Shown here piece by piece: positions 1 to 12,960 of a stretch of 64,000 bases of DNA (its first letter is position 1; every line of letters starts with the position of its first letter). The stretch covers positions 62,001 through 126,000 of the forward strand of contig NW_023501061.1 in the NCBI RefSeq assembly GCF_014066305.1, written 5' to 3'. The position numbers and the translations under genes are program-made. The notes beneath the pieces are model-generated. The model did not search any database. It was not told where the DNA came from and worked only from the letters and a program-made list of their open reading frames with translations. Origin of the DNA: Letharia columbiana (lineage: Eukaryota; Ascomycota; Lecanoromycetes; Lecanorales; Parmeliaceae).

Positions 1-66
1 AGCGTTTTAGCGATTACATAAGTACGTTACATAATACGTCTTAACGCGCTTATATTAAGTCGCTCT
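1..66 (+). repeat. Left piece of an interrupted Copia LTR
   Basis: This is an RIP-mutated LTR fragment in + orientation. Its reverse complement aligns with the middle of the Copia-2 LTR (22363-22511). It stops at the left TSD (gctct, 62-66) of the Copia-0 insertion. The matching right half of the same LTR resumes at 17889 (actct). It therefore belongs to an older + strand Copia that Copia-0 entered, and its start lies left of the window. Confidence 0.7.
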
Positions 67-200
67 TTTTAAAATATAAAGATAGAACACTTAGTTGTAT
101 TAACTAAAGAGTTCTATAAAAGAAAAAAGCGACTTAATATAAGCGCGCTAAGATATTATCACTTTATAACAGAAAGAATTATATAACCCGAATTTTAATA
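67..200 (-). repeat. Copia-0 3' LTR
   Basis: The segment aligns end to end with the Copia-2 LTR, with one internal deletion of roughly 15-18 bp in the region of the TCACGTGA boxes. Next to it (201-210) the minus strand reads as a purine tract (cgaagaagag), in the position of a polypurine tract. It is heavily RIP-mutated. Confidence 0.72.
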
Positions 201-879
201 CTCTTCTTCGCTTATATTCTTTTATATATAAAACTTAGTAAACTCGAAGTTTAATATTAATAATATTAAAATTAAGTAATTAAGATAAATTAGTATCGAA
301 TAGCTAGCGTAAAAATATATCTCTTATATCTCTATTCTCTTATATAAATAAAATTAAAAAATATAAGATTTAAAGTTTATAACGTTTAAAATAGAGTAGA
401 TAAAGTAAAAAATCGAAATTTAAAAATAATTATATTAAACTATGGCCTCTATTTAAATATAATCTAAATTCTACTTTTTATTAAAAAGCGATTTTTCGAA
501 AATTTTATTTTTAGATTATTTAATATATATTAAAAATTAATTAATTTAAGATCGAAGGATATTTATAAGAATAGCTGAATAAAATAATTAAAAGAAATTC
601 TTCTAGCTATATATCGCCGACTATAAGGCCTCTATAAGATAGTTTTAGATAATTAATTCTTAATAATAATAGTTAATAGCGATAATTTAAAGATATAATA
701 CTTAAGATATTAATAACGAATAGATATAAGTTTTTTAAAAAAGTTCTAGAAGTTTTAATAACGATAGTAGTAATAGCGCTAAAGAAATAGCTATTTTAAT
801 ATAAAATAGCGAGTTTATAAAATATTAAGTCTAATATAATAACTCGACGAGCGATTTAAATTAATTATTTATAATTTAA

Positions 880-3800
880 AAATTAATAAAATAGCTTCTC
901 TAAAGTAAATAACTCTTTTATATTAAAACTATTAAATTATAATTAGAAATAATATTTTAATTCGATAAATCGATAAAACCTCTTAAATTTATTCTTATTA
1001 AGAATCTTAATAAAATTATTAATTATCTATTAATCGATAGAGATATAATCTAGAGCGATATTCTTAATAATAACTTATTTTTATATATAATAATATTAAA
1101 TATTAATATATTTAATATAGATATAAAATTAAGAATTCTTAGCTAGTATTATAACGCCTTAATTATTATAAAAGATAATTATTATTTATATTTATTTATT
1201 ATTAAAATTAAGCTAATTTAATAAATCGCGTAATTAAACTACTTCTTTAATAGCTTATATTTAATTAATATATTTAATCTTATAGATCGAAAACGTTATA
1301 ATAAATTATTACTTCGATAATTAATTAATAATTCTATTATTAATATTAAATATATATCTAAATATAAAATAATAGATATCTTAATTATTAATCTAATTAG
1401 TATCGATATAACCGCTTAGGGATTTTAGATCTCCTCTAAAGATAAATTAATAATTAATAATTTATTTAAAATAATAAAAGATTCACTTAATCGCTTTTTA
1501 ATAGACTTCGTTAGAATTTAAATTATATCGAAATATTATCGAAATCGCGAATATAATATCTAATCTTATATTAAGTATTATATATATTAATAATTCTATT
1601 ATTAACTAATACTCGATATAAGAGACTTTAAAGACTTAAAAGTTCTTTTTAAATATTTAATATCTTTCGATATCTATAAGAGTAGATATATTTTTAAATT
1701 CTTATATATTATATTTAGTAAGAAACTTTTTAATATATCTTATTTAATTAAGTCGAATAATATGATTAATATAATTTCTAATAATAATTATATCTAGATA
1801 ATAAGCGTATAATCTTAAATTAATTATTTCGAAATAATTATTAAGCTTATTTTTAATACTCTAAATTTCTATTTTATTAAGATTAATTAAGAGAATATTA
1901 TTTATATAGATTATAATAATTATAATATTATTAATAAAGATTAAGAAATTAATTATAATAAGCTTAAAATTTAATTTCTTTAAATATATAAAGAAGATAT
2001 TATATTAGATTCTCGAGAATTACTTTAAATCGTATAACGCCTTCTTTAACTTATATATCTTATATTTATTATTAATTTTAAAGTCTATAGACTATATTAT
2101 ATAAATAATTTCCTTTATATTATTATAAAGAAAAGCGATTTTAATATTTATTTATTTTAATTTCTAATTAAGGATTATTATTAAAATAAAAATCGCTTTA
2201 TAACTTATAGATTTAATTATAAAAGCGAAAGTCTTATTAAAATTTACGCCTTCGCGCTATTTAAAATTATAAATTATTTATTAAGCTTTATATTATATAA
2301 TCTCTCTAATAAAATCTCGCTTAAATTTATAAATCTATTTATTATTTAAAATATATATATTTAAAAGTAGATTTATTAAGATTTAAATATTATTAACTAT
2401 AAAAGAATTAACTTCTTTTTATATAATAAATTCTTATTTTATTTTTTAATATTTATTCGCTATTATCTTTTAATATATTTAAAATTTAAATAATTTAAGA
2501 GTATTAATTTTAGTTAAAAGAGTAAGTAAATCTAGCAAAAAATCGCGATAAGCTTTAAAAACTTTATATTACTTAGATTATTTTAAAAGAAACTATTAAT
2601 TAATTATAAATTTAATTATAAATCTTATTAGAGCTTATACTAAAAATATTAATACTATCGAGATAAATTTTATAAATATATTTTTACTTAGAATTTTAAG
2701 TAATTTCGATTTAATCTTCTTTAAATATATTTATAATAATATTTATAAAGATATTTATAAAGATATTTCTCTAACGAGGATTTATATAATAATAATAAAT
2801 TCTCTAATAACTTTAATTAAGATAGTAGTTAAGATAATTATTACTTTAATAAATATTTTCTATCTTATTCTTTTTAAAACTTTCTCTTTTAAAATTAATA
2901 TTAAAAAGATAATTAATAGCTTATATATAATCTTTTATAACGTATTTATATAGCGCTTATTTCTATTCTTAAATAGATTTTAATTATTAATCTCTCTTTC
3001 TCTAGCGAGATTAAATTTAAATAAAATTAATTTAGAAGAGATATTATTAATCTAAATTATATTTAAATAAATTTAAATTTTATTATTTAATATTAATATA
3101 TAATAAAATTAATTAACTTTATAATTAATTAAGCGTCTCTTATAAGCGTAATTCTTATATTTAATTTAATTAATATTTAATAGATATATTTAATAGAAAT
3201 TAATTTATTTAATAATTTAAAGATATAAAATATTAGATAAATAATCTATAAAGGCTTTATAAGAGATAATATTTCTTTTTAATATCGATTATAGATTATA
3301 TAGATAATTAGAAACCTATATAAATTTTAATTAATACTTTTATAATAGCTTACTCTCTTTAAATATAATATTAATCTTATATTATATCGTTTAATTAAAA
3401 TATTCGAATTTATTATTTATTTAGAAATTATTAGATATAATATCTTTTTAAATAATTTCTTTAATAAATTAAAAAGTATATATATTATAATTATTATACT
3501 CGAAATTATAATTATTATAAAATCTAATATAAACGTAGTTTTTATATTTAATTTAATTTAGAAAAAATTTAAATATCGCGAGAATTATAAAATTATTTTT
3601 ATTAGAAAATAAGAATATAGTAAAATAAAGCGTTTTATCGTCTAGAAAAATTATTATTTATTTATAACTATTATAAGAAATAAAAAAAGACTCTTAAAGA
3701 TTATTATAGATTAAATTATTCTCTTAACGATCTAGCGTTATATAATACTTATATAATTTAACTTTTATATTAATAATACTATATAATTTATATATATTCT

Positions 3801-4910
3801 TAAAGAGTAAAATAAATAAATTTATTTCGATATATATTTTAGCTAATTTCTTTAAATTCTAATATTTTAAATAATTATAATAAGCGTATTATATATATAA
3901 GATTTTCTTATTAATTTAAGAATCTAGAATATTAGTAAATAAAAATAAGAATTTAGATTTAGATATAAATATAGATATAATAAACTTATTATAAATAGAG
4001 ATATCTTTATTAATAACTACTAAGTATATAGAGATTTCTATTTATATATTTAACGTATAAAGATAATTACGCTAGCGTCTAAAAATAATACTATATTTCT
4101 CTATTTTAATATTCTTAAATATAAATTAAAGCGAATAATTTTAATCTTCGAGTTACTTTTAAGAAATTAAATTAAAACTATTATTAAGAATATATTAGAT
4201 ATCTTTTATATATAAAATTTATTTATTTTTAAGACTCTTATATTTAAGCTTAATACGCTTAAAATCGATAATTATAATTAAGCTATTAACTTTATTAATT
4301 AAACGATATAATTTAAATAGAATAAAGATTTAAAAAATTAAGAAGTTATAAGTAATATATTAAGTATAAATATTATTAATAAATTATAAATATAATAATA
4401 TAGTAGTTTCAAATATCGAAGAAGTTTAATTTATAATCTTTAAGCCCTTTTTAATAAAGAAATAATAGATTTAATTCTATAAAAATTAAGAATTAGCGAT
4501 AAAGTATACAATATCCTCTAGATTAGAATTAATATATATTATAAAACTATATATTATTACTAATTAAATATACGCTATAATAATCTTAATATTACTAAAT
4601 TAATAATTAATAATAAACTTATTATTTTAAATATTTTTATTTTTATCTTTATTATTCGAGCTAGAAAAATTATTATTATTAATTTCTTTATTATTATCTT
4701 TATTATTATAACTATCGCAACCTTCGCAATTATTATAATCTCCTCTATTACTATTATTATCTTATTTCTTAAATTTAAAATATAGAGTAATATATTCGAT
4801 ATTATTATATTAATTCTTTTTATAATAATTATAATATTTATTACTTCTTTTTATTATTATCTTTATTATTATAATTATTATAATCTCTTCTACTACTATT
4901 ACTATTATTA
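880..4910 (-). pseudogene. Copia-0 pol relic (protease, integrase, RT, RNase H)
   Basis: This is the degraded polyprotein of Copia-0, read on the minus strand. Allowing for RIP changes, the region around 2010-2160 reads as the Copia reverse-transcriptase block, with the segment AFLYNNIKE followed by KLKKALYDLKQ. The protease/nucleocapsid end (4343-4850) matches, in inverted orientation, the copy at 20040-20524. The RNase H end (about 880-1500) is collinear with 23240-23900 of Copia-2. Integrase should lie between, at about 2.7-4.2 kb, but I can place it only by order. Stops in every frame and loss of nearly all Trp, His and Gln codons show it is dead. Confidence 0.7.
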
Positions 4911-5073
4911 TGATTATAGCTATATCTATCGATATTACGACTTATTATAACTTAATATAGCTTAACGCTTAGTATAGCTTAATACTCGATACTTTAGCTA
5001 TAGCTTTTCTTAGAAGAATTATTATACTTTTTATTATTAAAATATTATACTTATATTTATAATATAATAATTA
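4911..5073 (+). repeat. Gypsy-1 5' LTR
   Basis: This 163-bp direct repeat aligns with 15379-15541. It begins TGATTATAG, against TAATTATAG in the other copy, and ends in TA where CA is expected before RIP. Both copies hold the shared segment aacttaatatagcttarcgc. No clear tRNA primer-binding site follows it. Confidence 0.72.
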
Positions 5074-5199
5074 ATAGTAATATTAGTATTCGATTTAAAG
5101 ATAATATATCTAGCTATTATCTCGAATCGAGATTATTTTAATAATAAATTAATTAATAAAAATATTTAAGGGATTCCGGAGTGCATTAGTCGCTTTTAT

Positions 5200-7850
5200 T
5201 TATATTTATTCTATTACTTTAAACTTCGCTATTTAAGATTATTTTTTATTAACTTCTAGATATAATTATATCGTATTAAAAAGTTTAAAAAGATATATAT
5301 TAATTTATTAGAGCTTTAATTAAGCTAGCTTCGAATATATAAATAACTAATAAAATTCTAAAATTATTATTTTAGTTATATAAATTTCTAAATATAAAAT
5401 TATTTTAAAAAAAATTAAATTTTATTAATCTCGCTAATATCTATATTATTAGATATCTTATTAAAAATAATTTTAGACCCTCTTAATTATATATAAATTA
5501 TTAATATTTTAATTAATCTATATTCTAGATAAAAGACTTAAAAGATTTTTAATTAGTCTTATATTTCTTTAAATAAAATATTAATTAGATTTAAAATCTT
5601 CTAAGATTATCTCTATCTATAAGAGTAATCTTAGAAATTTTATTAATATTAATTCTATTTCTAATAAAAATAAGAGAATCTATTAAAATCGAAAGAAACG
5701 ATTCTCTTAACCCTAGAAATCGTTTTAATATAAACTCTAATAACTTTATATATATTAAATCTTCTAAAATTATAAAAAAATATTTAATAATATAATTGAA
5801 TATTATAGAGTATATAACTAATTAAGTTAAAGAGTTAATTAAAATTTAAAAAATTTAAAAAATCTATAATTTTCTAAAAATACTTATTAATAAGATTATA
5901 TAGTTATTTTAATAATTATTAATAGATTAATTAGAAAGGAGCTAGGTTATAAGCTATCTTTTCTATATAAATCTCTAATTAATATTAATATAAATACTAT
6001 TTAAGCTATTTATCGACTTTTATTAAAAATAAAAAATAATTTTTATTAATTTAAAGTTAATTAATAATTTTTAAATTAAAAGTTAATTTAATATATATTA
6101 AGTGATTAAGAAGATTTTTAGACTTAGCTTAATATAATAAAAGAAGAATTAAAAGAATTAAGTACTCTCGATTTATCCCTTAAACTTATAAACGAAATTA
6201 CTAGTTATTATTTATTCTCGATATTAAATAATTATTTTTAACTCTAAAACTTTTTATAGCGGTATTAAAGGCTATTTTTATAAGTATTAACTTTTCTTAA
6301 TAAAATATTCTTTTTAATACTTCGCGCTTAAAAGATAAAAGTTATTAAAAATTATCGAGATTAAAAAATAAATTGCTTAAATCTATATAATTAAGAGGTT
6401 AAAGAAAATTTAGCTATATATATATTCGAAAGATTTATAAATTTAGCGAACTTTTTAATTATTAATCTCTTATCTTAATATTAACTAACTTCTTAAATTA
6501 CTATCTTTTTATCTCGCTAGAATATAAAATTAAAAGATTTAAAAATTTATTCGAATCTTCTTTTAGAAATTCGTCGAAATTCGAAATCTTAAAAATTTAT
6601 TTAAGAATTTTATTAATAATTAAAGAAGTTTAATTACTCGATAATTAAGAATAAGCTAATTTATTTATAAATAAGAGTTATTTAATAAAATATAAAGCTT
6701 TATTAAAGTTATAATCTCGATCTTAGATCTAAGTTTATTCTTAGAGAAAATTATCGTTTAAAATTAGTCTTAAATTATTATTAAAATTAAAATAATTATC
6801 TATCTCGAGAATATAATTATTTATATACTCGAAATAATCGCCTCTCTCGAGAATATAAAAATTTTTAAAATAATTTTTAATTATATAAGTATTTAAACTA
6901 TTAGAAACCTTCGAATTAATAAAAAACTTCGAAGCTTTACTTAAGAAATATTATAATATTTAATTCTTAAAAATACTTCGCGATCTTCTTTATTCGTTAT
7001 TTTCGATATATCGCGAAACTAAAAAATAACGCTTTTATTCTTTAAATACTTCTAATATATTTAAAGAAAGATACTTTAGAATAATATAACAATCTCTTTA
7101 TAAGAATTTATTAGAAGATAAATTATAATCTAATAATATAAAAAGATAAACTTCTTTAAGAGTATTAATTAAATTATTTTAAATCTCTAAAGAAGGCGGA
7201 AAAGATAAAGTTTCGATTTAATAATTCTTTTATTACGTTAAGTTAATACTTAATAAAAAAAATTAATTATTTATATAATATTAAGATTATTAATAAAAAT
7301 ATAATTATTAGATATCTCTAGTAGAGATTAGATATAAACTTAACTCTCGCTATATTTATATATAAAAAGAGAGATATAATTAAGAATTTTAATAGATAAA
7401 TTTATAATAATAAGATAATAGCGAAACGTATTTATAAGATAAATAAGTCTTATTAAAAATTTAATTTATTAATAATTCTAATATTAATTAGAGTTTAATA
7501 ACTCTTTAAAAATCTAATAATAAAGAGATTAGTTTAGATTACGAAGTTTAAATTTAAGATTAATTTAGATATTAAATTTAAGCGATCGCTAAAAGTATCT
7601 AAAATTAAAGAGAATAAATATCGATTTAAAAAGTTATTATCTTATTCTTATAAATACTATAGCGAAGATTATTAAAATAATAACTATTAAAAAAGTAGTC
7701 GAAAGATTATAAAGATTAACTCGAAATAAATAAATATTAATAAGAATAATAATAATAATAAAAATTATAACGAGAAAGAAGAGAAAGACCTCGATATTTA
7801 TAATCTCGAGATTTATATAGCTTTAAAAGCTCTAGCCGAAGAGGAAAATT
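5200..7850 (+). pseudogene. Gypsy-1 gag-like region (degraded)
   Basis: This + strand stretch lies between the 5' LTR and the pol relic of Gypsy-1, so by position it is gag. Near 7640-7690 there is a Ser/Tyr-rich segment whose Tyr spacing would fit a zinc knuckle if the TAT codons were originally TGT. I cannot confirm this because RIP has removed the decisive codons. No open frame exists. Confidence 0.45.
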
Positions 7851-7899
7851 AGAGAAAATTCTTTTAAAGCTTTTAATTAATAATCGAGATTCGTTTAAA

Positions 7900-10800
7900 G
7901 AGAACTTTATTATTATATTAATTATAAAAATATCTTTAAATACTATATTAAACCCTCGATATTATTTATAAATATCTTTTAAAAGTATTAATAATTTAAA
8001 TCTCGCTTTAATATTAATTATAAATATAGAATTAGAAAGTAATAATAAATATAATATAATATTTAAGAAGTTTTTTAATATTATAAATAGTTATTATAAT
8101 AAAGATAAATAAATATATAATTTTTATATTAATTCTAACTCTAAAATATTCTTAATATCTAATTAATATCGTTTAAGATTTTTTAATTAAAATAAAGTCT
8201 ATTTTATATTTAATAAGAGAAGATTTTATTATAGAAGAGTAGAAGCTAATATATTACTATCGCGGAATTATATATATTTCTTTATTAATATATATATAGT
8301 AATCGAGAAGAAAATAATAATCTTAAAAGAATTTTATATTATATTTAATTTATTTTACGATATAATTATTAATATTAATATTCTAAAATTAAATAAAATA
8401 AATATTTAATAGAGAGAATCTAACTTTATTATTATAAGAGATAAAAACGAAATTCTTATTCGAGTAACCCGAAAAATTCTAAAGATTAAGACTAAGATTC
8501 TAAAGTTATTATTTATATTTATATTATTAATAAAGATAAAAATTCTATAAATATCGAAGCGGAGAAAGATTAATATCTACGCTATATTAATTATAATTTT
8601 TTAATTAAATATAAATTAAAATATTTCTATTTAATATCGATCTCTAATATCGAGATATTCTTATTTATTTAAATCTATTCTTATTATTAACTCTTAGCTT
8701 AAAATCTTTACTTTAGATATTTAAATTATAATTAATAATAACTCTTAAACTATTTCTATAGTTAACTTTAAAAAATAATTTATTAAAATCTATAAAAGCT
8801 AGTTATTAAAAAGATTATTTATTCTTTAAAACTTAATTAAGTTTATAGAGATAGATTTTTATTTTATTAATATCTTTATAAAAAAGTTTAAAGAGAAATC
8901 GAATATATTATATATTATAGATTTTTCGAAAGAAGTTATAATATTATAAATAGATATTTCTAAGTATTAAAGATTAAAATATAAGAAATAAATTAAAAAA
9001 ATATTTGAAAAATATTAATTACTATTTCGATCTAGTTTAGAATATTTTAATAATAAAATTAAAATATTAATATCTTTTAAAGATAAGACTAATTTCGTTA
9101 AATTTAAATAAAATTCTTTTAATTTATCTTAGTAAAATTATCGAGCTATAAATTTCGTTTTAAATCCGCTAATGAAATAAGACTACGTCGAGAAGATATC
9201 TTTAAAAATTCCTTTAACTACCTTTTTACCGACTTTTATAATATAAAAAAATAATAAACCTCGAGTTATTATTAATTTAAGAAAGATAAATATTAAATTA
9301 TATCTCGATATCTATTCGCTTTTTAAGTAGAATATTATACTAAAAACTTTAGGCGAATTAATAATCTTCTTATTTATTAATTTAATTAAAGAATTTTTTT
9401 AATAATTTATTAAGTCTTCGAATTAATAGAAAATTATTTTTATTAATTCTTATTAAAGATAAGAATAATTAAAAATCTCTATTATAGATCTTATAAATAT
9501 CTTAAATTTTTTTTAATATTAAATAAAATAAATTTTTATCTTATATTTTTAGTAATTTATTCTAATCTATATTAATAATATTATTATTTTTTTAATATCC
9601 CTTAATAATTATATTAAATATCTTAATTAGATATTAAACTTATTAGAAAAAAATAAGATAACTCTCTTACTCTCTAAGTATTATTTTATATATTTAAATA
9701 TTACCGCTTTAAAATATTATATTTTTAAACTTAATCTTAATATTATAAAAGAAAAAATCGAAGCGATTCGAAAAATAATTTTTTTAAAAAATCTTAAATA
9801 ATTAGAAATCGATTTAGATTTTTTTAACTATTATTATAAATTTATAAAATATTATATAACTATCGCTAGATCTTTAATTAAATTTAAAATTAAAGATTTT
9901 AAAAGAAATTTTAATAAGAATAGATCTTAATAAAATTATATAAAGAAGAAATAACTCTTTATTAATATTAACTTAGATCTAATAAAGATAATTAAGACTT
10001 TTAAATTAAATAACTCTATCGTCGAAGTAATAGATTTATAAATTAACTCGAAATATTATAAAGTCTAAAAGATATTAAAAAATAAACTATATAATATATT
10101 AATACTCGTTTTCTTAAATTTTAATTATCTATTTATACTATATATCGATAATAATAAAAAAATTGATTATAAAGTAGTACTATATTAAGTCGATATTAAT
10201 AAAATTAAACGATTAGTTTTATTTCTATCGCGTAATCTTAGCGATATTAAGACTCGATATTAAATTACGAAGTTAAAGGCTAACGCTTTAATTTAAATAT
10301 TAATTAAGCTTTCTTAATTTTTTAATAATAGAGATTTTATAATAATTACTAATTATATTACTTTAAAATCTATTCTTTAAAATAAAACTAATAGTTATTA
10401 ATTCGCCCGATTAAATAAGTAAGCTCTATACTTATCGACTTTTTAATCTAAAATAAAAATTATATATAAAATCGAAAGAATTTATAATAATATCGATAAA
10501 TTATCTTATTTTTTTTATTAAAGATTTATTTATAGAAAAAGCGTTAATAATAGACTTAGATATAACTAGCGTTTTTTCTATAGTAGTAATATAAGTTAAA
10601 AAGAAATTTCTTAATAAAATTTCTATAGCTTTATTTAATAATTCGTATTTTAATTATATTTATAAATAAATCTAGAAGTAAATAAAGAAGATTAAAGATT
10701 TAGAATTCGACTTATAAATTATCTATTAGTTCTATTATCTTAATATTAATTTAAAATTACTCTATATATTAAATAAGAAATTAAATTACTTATATATTCT

Positions 10801-12090
10801 CGAAAAATTAATTTATAAAATTCTAGAGTATAATTATAACTATTATATTTATAAAGATATATATTAAATATATAATAACTTTATAACTAAATCTACTTTT
10901 TAAAGATATAAAAGATAATTTAAGAATATATTAATAATTACTTAGTATATTAATTATTAAAACTCTCTCGATAATTATTATATAAATAATTCTAATTAAT
11001 AGAAAGTTCTTAATAGTTATTAAAAGAATTATTTATAAAATTTATAATTAGATTATCTCTAACTCTCGATAAATATAATTATATTTTAATAATTATTAAT
11101 AAATTTTTTAAATTTATTTAGTTAATATTAGGAAATAAGAAAGATATAATAGAAGTTTAGATAACTCGATATTTTAACTAGATCTATAGATTTTAAAAGA
11201 TTCTCTATAAATTAATCTTTAATCGAGATTTTAAATTTATTAATATATTCTAAAGAATATTATTTTTAAAATATAAGATAATACTTAAAATAATAATAAT
11301 TTATTATTCTTCGGCGGATAAATAAGTAAAATATATAAATTAAATAATAGAGATAACTCTATAATATCTATTTATTAATAAATATAGAAAGAATTAAAAT
11401 ATCCTTATTATTAAAAGTTAAGTATTCTCTAAATATCGTAAAAAATATCTTAACTTTTATTACCCCTTTTAAAGTTCTTTATAAAATTAAATTTAGAAAT
11501 TTTCTAATAAGTATAATTCTAAATAAAGATTTGATATTTATAAACTTTATTAAAATCCGAGAGATAATTTATAATAATACTTCTAACGCTATTAAGCTTA
11601 TATAAATTAAGATAACTACTCGATATAATATTAAATATAAAATCTCTAATCTAATTAATAATATATATCTTAAATTAATTAAAATTAAAGAAGTAAATTA
11701 TTATATTTCTAAAAATTGTTTATTATCTATTAAGAAAGTTAATTTATATAAAATTCTTAAAAAGATTAACGCTTTAATTTATAAGCTCGAACTTTTATTT
11801 AATATATCTAAAATTTATTTAATTATTTTAATTATTTATCTAAAGTAAACTAAGTTAGATTCTTTTAATAGAGAGATATCTCCCTCTATATTTATAGTTA
11901 TTAAGAGGCGAAAGAAGTATATAATAGAGAAGATTATATATCGAGAAAAATAAGAAAAGAAGAATAAGTATCGAGTACGCTAAAAAGGATATTTCGAAAC
12001 TACTTAAAAACCTACGAGTATACTCTAGAAGAATATATCGAAAATAATCGAGAAATTTAAAAAGTTAAGGATATAGAAATAAGATTATAT
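7900..12090 (+). pseudogene. Gypsy-1 pol relic with chromodomain
   Basis: This is a Ty3/gypsy pol read on the + strand through many stops. The RT block at about 9240-9720 shows RVVIDLRKIN and, near 9570-9640, the catalytic-loop segment YINDIIIF (Asp-to-Asn at one position, as RIP would produce). RNase H lies at about 9960-10260, with FILYIDN and LFLSRN. The integrase core is at about 11040-11560. Its C-terminal extension ends at about 11960-12070 in a chromodomain-like segment (KYRVR, stop, KGY). In life the chromodomain would bind methylated histone H3 and steer integration to heterochromatin. The RT context resembles the fungal Gypsy group with the RVVID-R-LN box. Confidence 0.75.
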
Positions 12091-12255
12091 TTCTCGCTTT
12101 TTTCTTTATACTTATAAAGTAAGAATAGACTAAGATAAATTTAAATCTTTTTATTATTATACTTCTATCTTTATTTATATAAATATATTTATATCTTATT
12201 TTAATTTAATGGTATTTTACTTTAACTATATTTTATATCTATTAATATATAAATA

Positions 12256-12960
12256 TTACCTTAGAGAAAATACATGATTAGGGTATATCACATGACTGTA
12301 TTATTAACTCGATATTTGTTATAACTTTCAATCAACTTTCAATCAACTTTCCATTGATATTGAATTTTCTATAATAGCTAATTATTCAATATTGAAAATA
12401 AATAGATAGTTATTTAGTCATTCCCTTATTATATATTAAGGTTTAAACTAGTTCGGGTATCTCGCTTCGCTTATAATAGCCTATTAATCAACGTCACGGG
12501 ATTTATTTTTCGATTTTTGGAATTTTTCTCGAAATTTAATATATAAGTAAGATATATAGCCCTATAGGGCTGTGGGACTTGAAGAAATTTTCAAAATTTT
12601 TTATAAATTACCGCTATTTATTAATTCTCTACTAGTAATATATTAATGTATTACTTTATAGCGTAGTATTAAAATAATAATAACTCGATATCTCTTTCAT
12701 ATTCCATTAACTATCCACTAACTATCCATTAATAATGAATTCGACTGAATCTTCTATAAATAGAAAGTTTTATATAACTCTATTCGACATACGTTATATA
12801 GAACGTAGAATTTGGATGTATCCGGTGTGTAGTCCTTATTATACAAATCGTATCATTATTGTTAATGACTTATCTATTTTCTATTAATAGTAAATTCCCA
12901 TATGTAGTAGCTTCCGTAAGGTATATATATAGATATTATCGCGAAAATAGCGACGCTTTC
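12256..12960. other. Normal-composition island inside Gypsy-1, unidentified
   Basis: About 700 bp keeps CpA and TpG dinucleotides although heavily RIP-mutated DNA surrounds it. It contains two diverged direct repeats (about 12301-12377 and 12678-12763), each with the segment aactcgatat, short tandem repeats (caactttcaat; ctatccacta), and a terminal cttctataaatag-like motif. A 7-bp perfect hairpin (cgcgaaa/tttcgcg, 12940-12963) followed by a T run closes the right side. There is no ORF and no clear TIR. It could be a short non-autonomous element or the unmutated end of a longer one. Confidence 0.4.
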
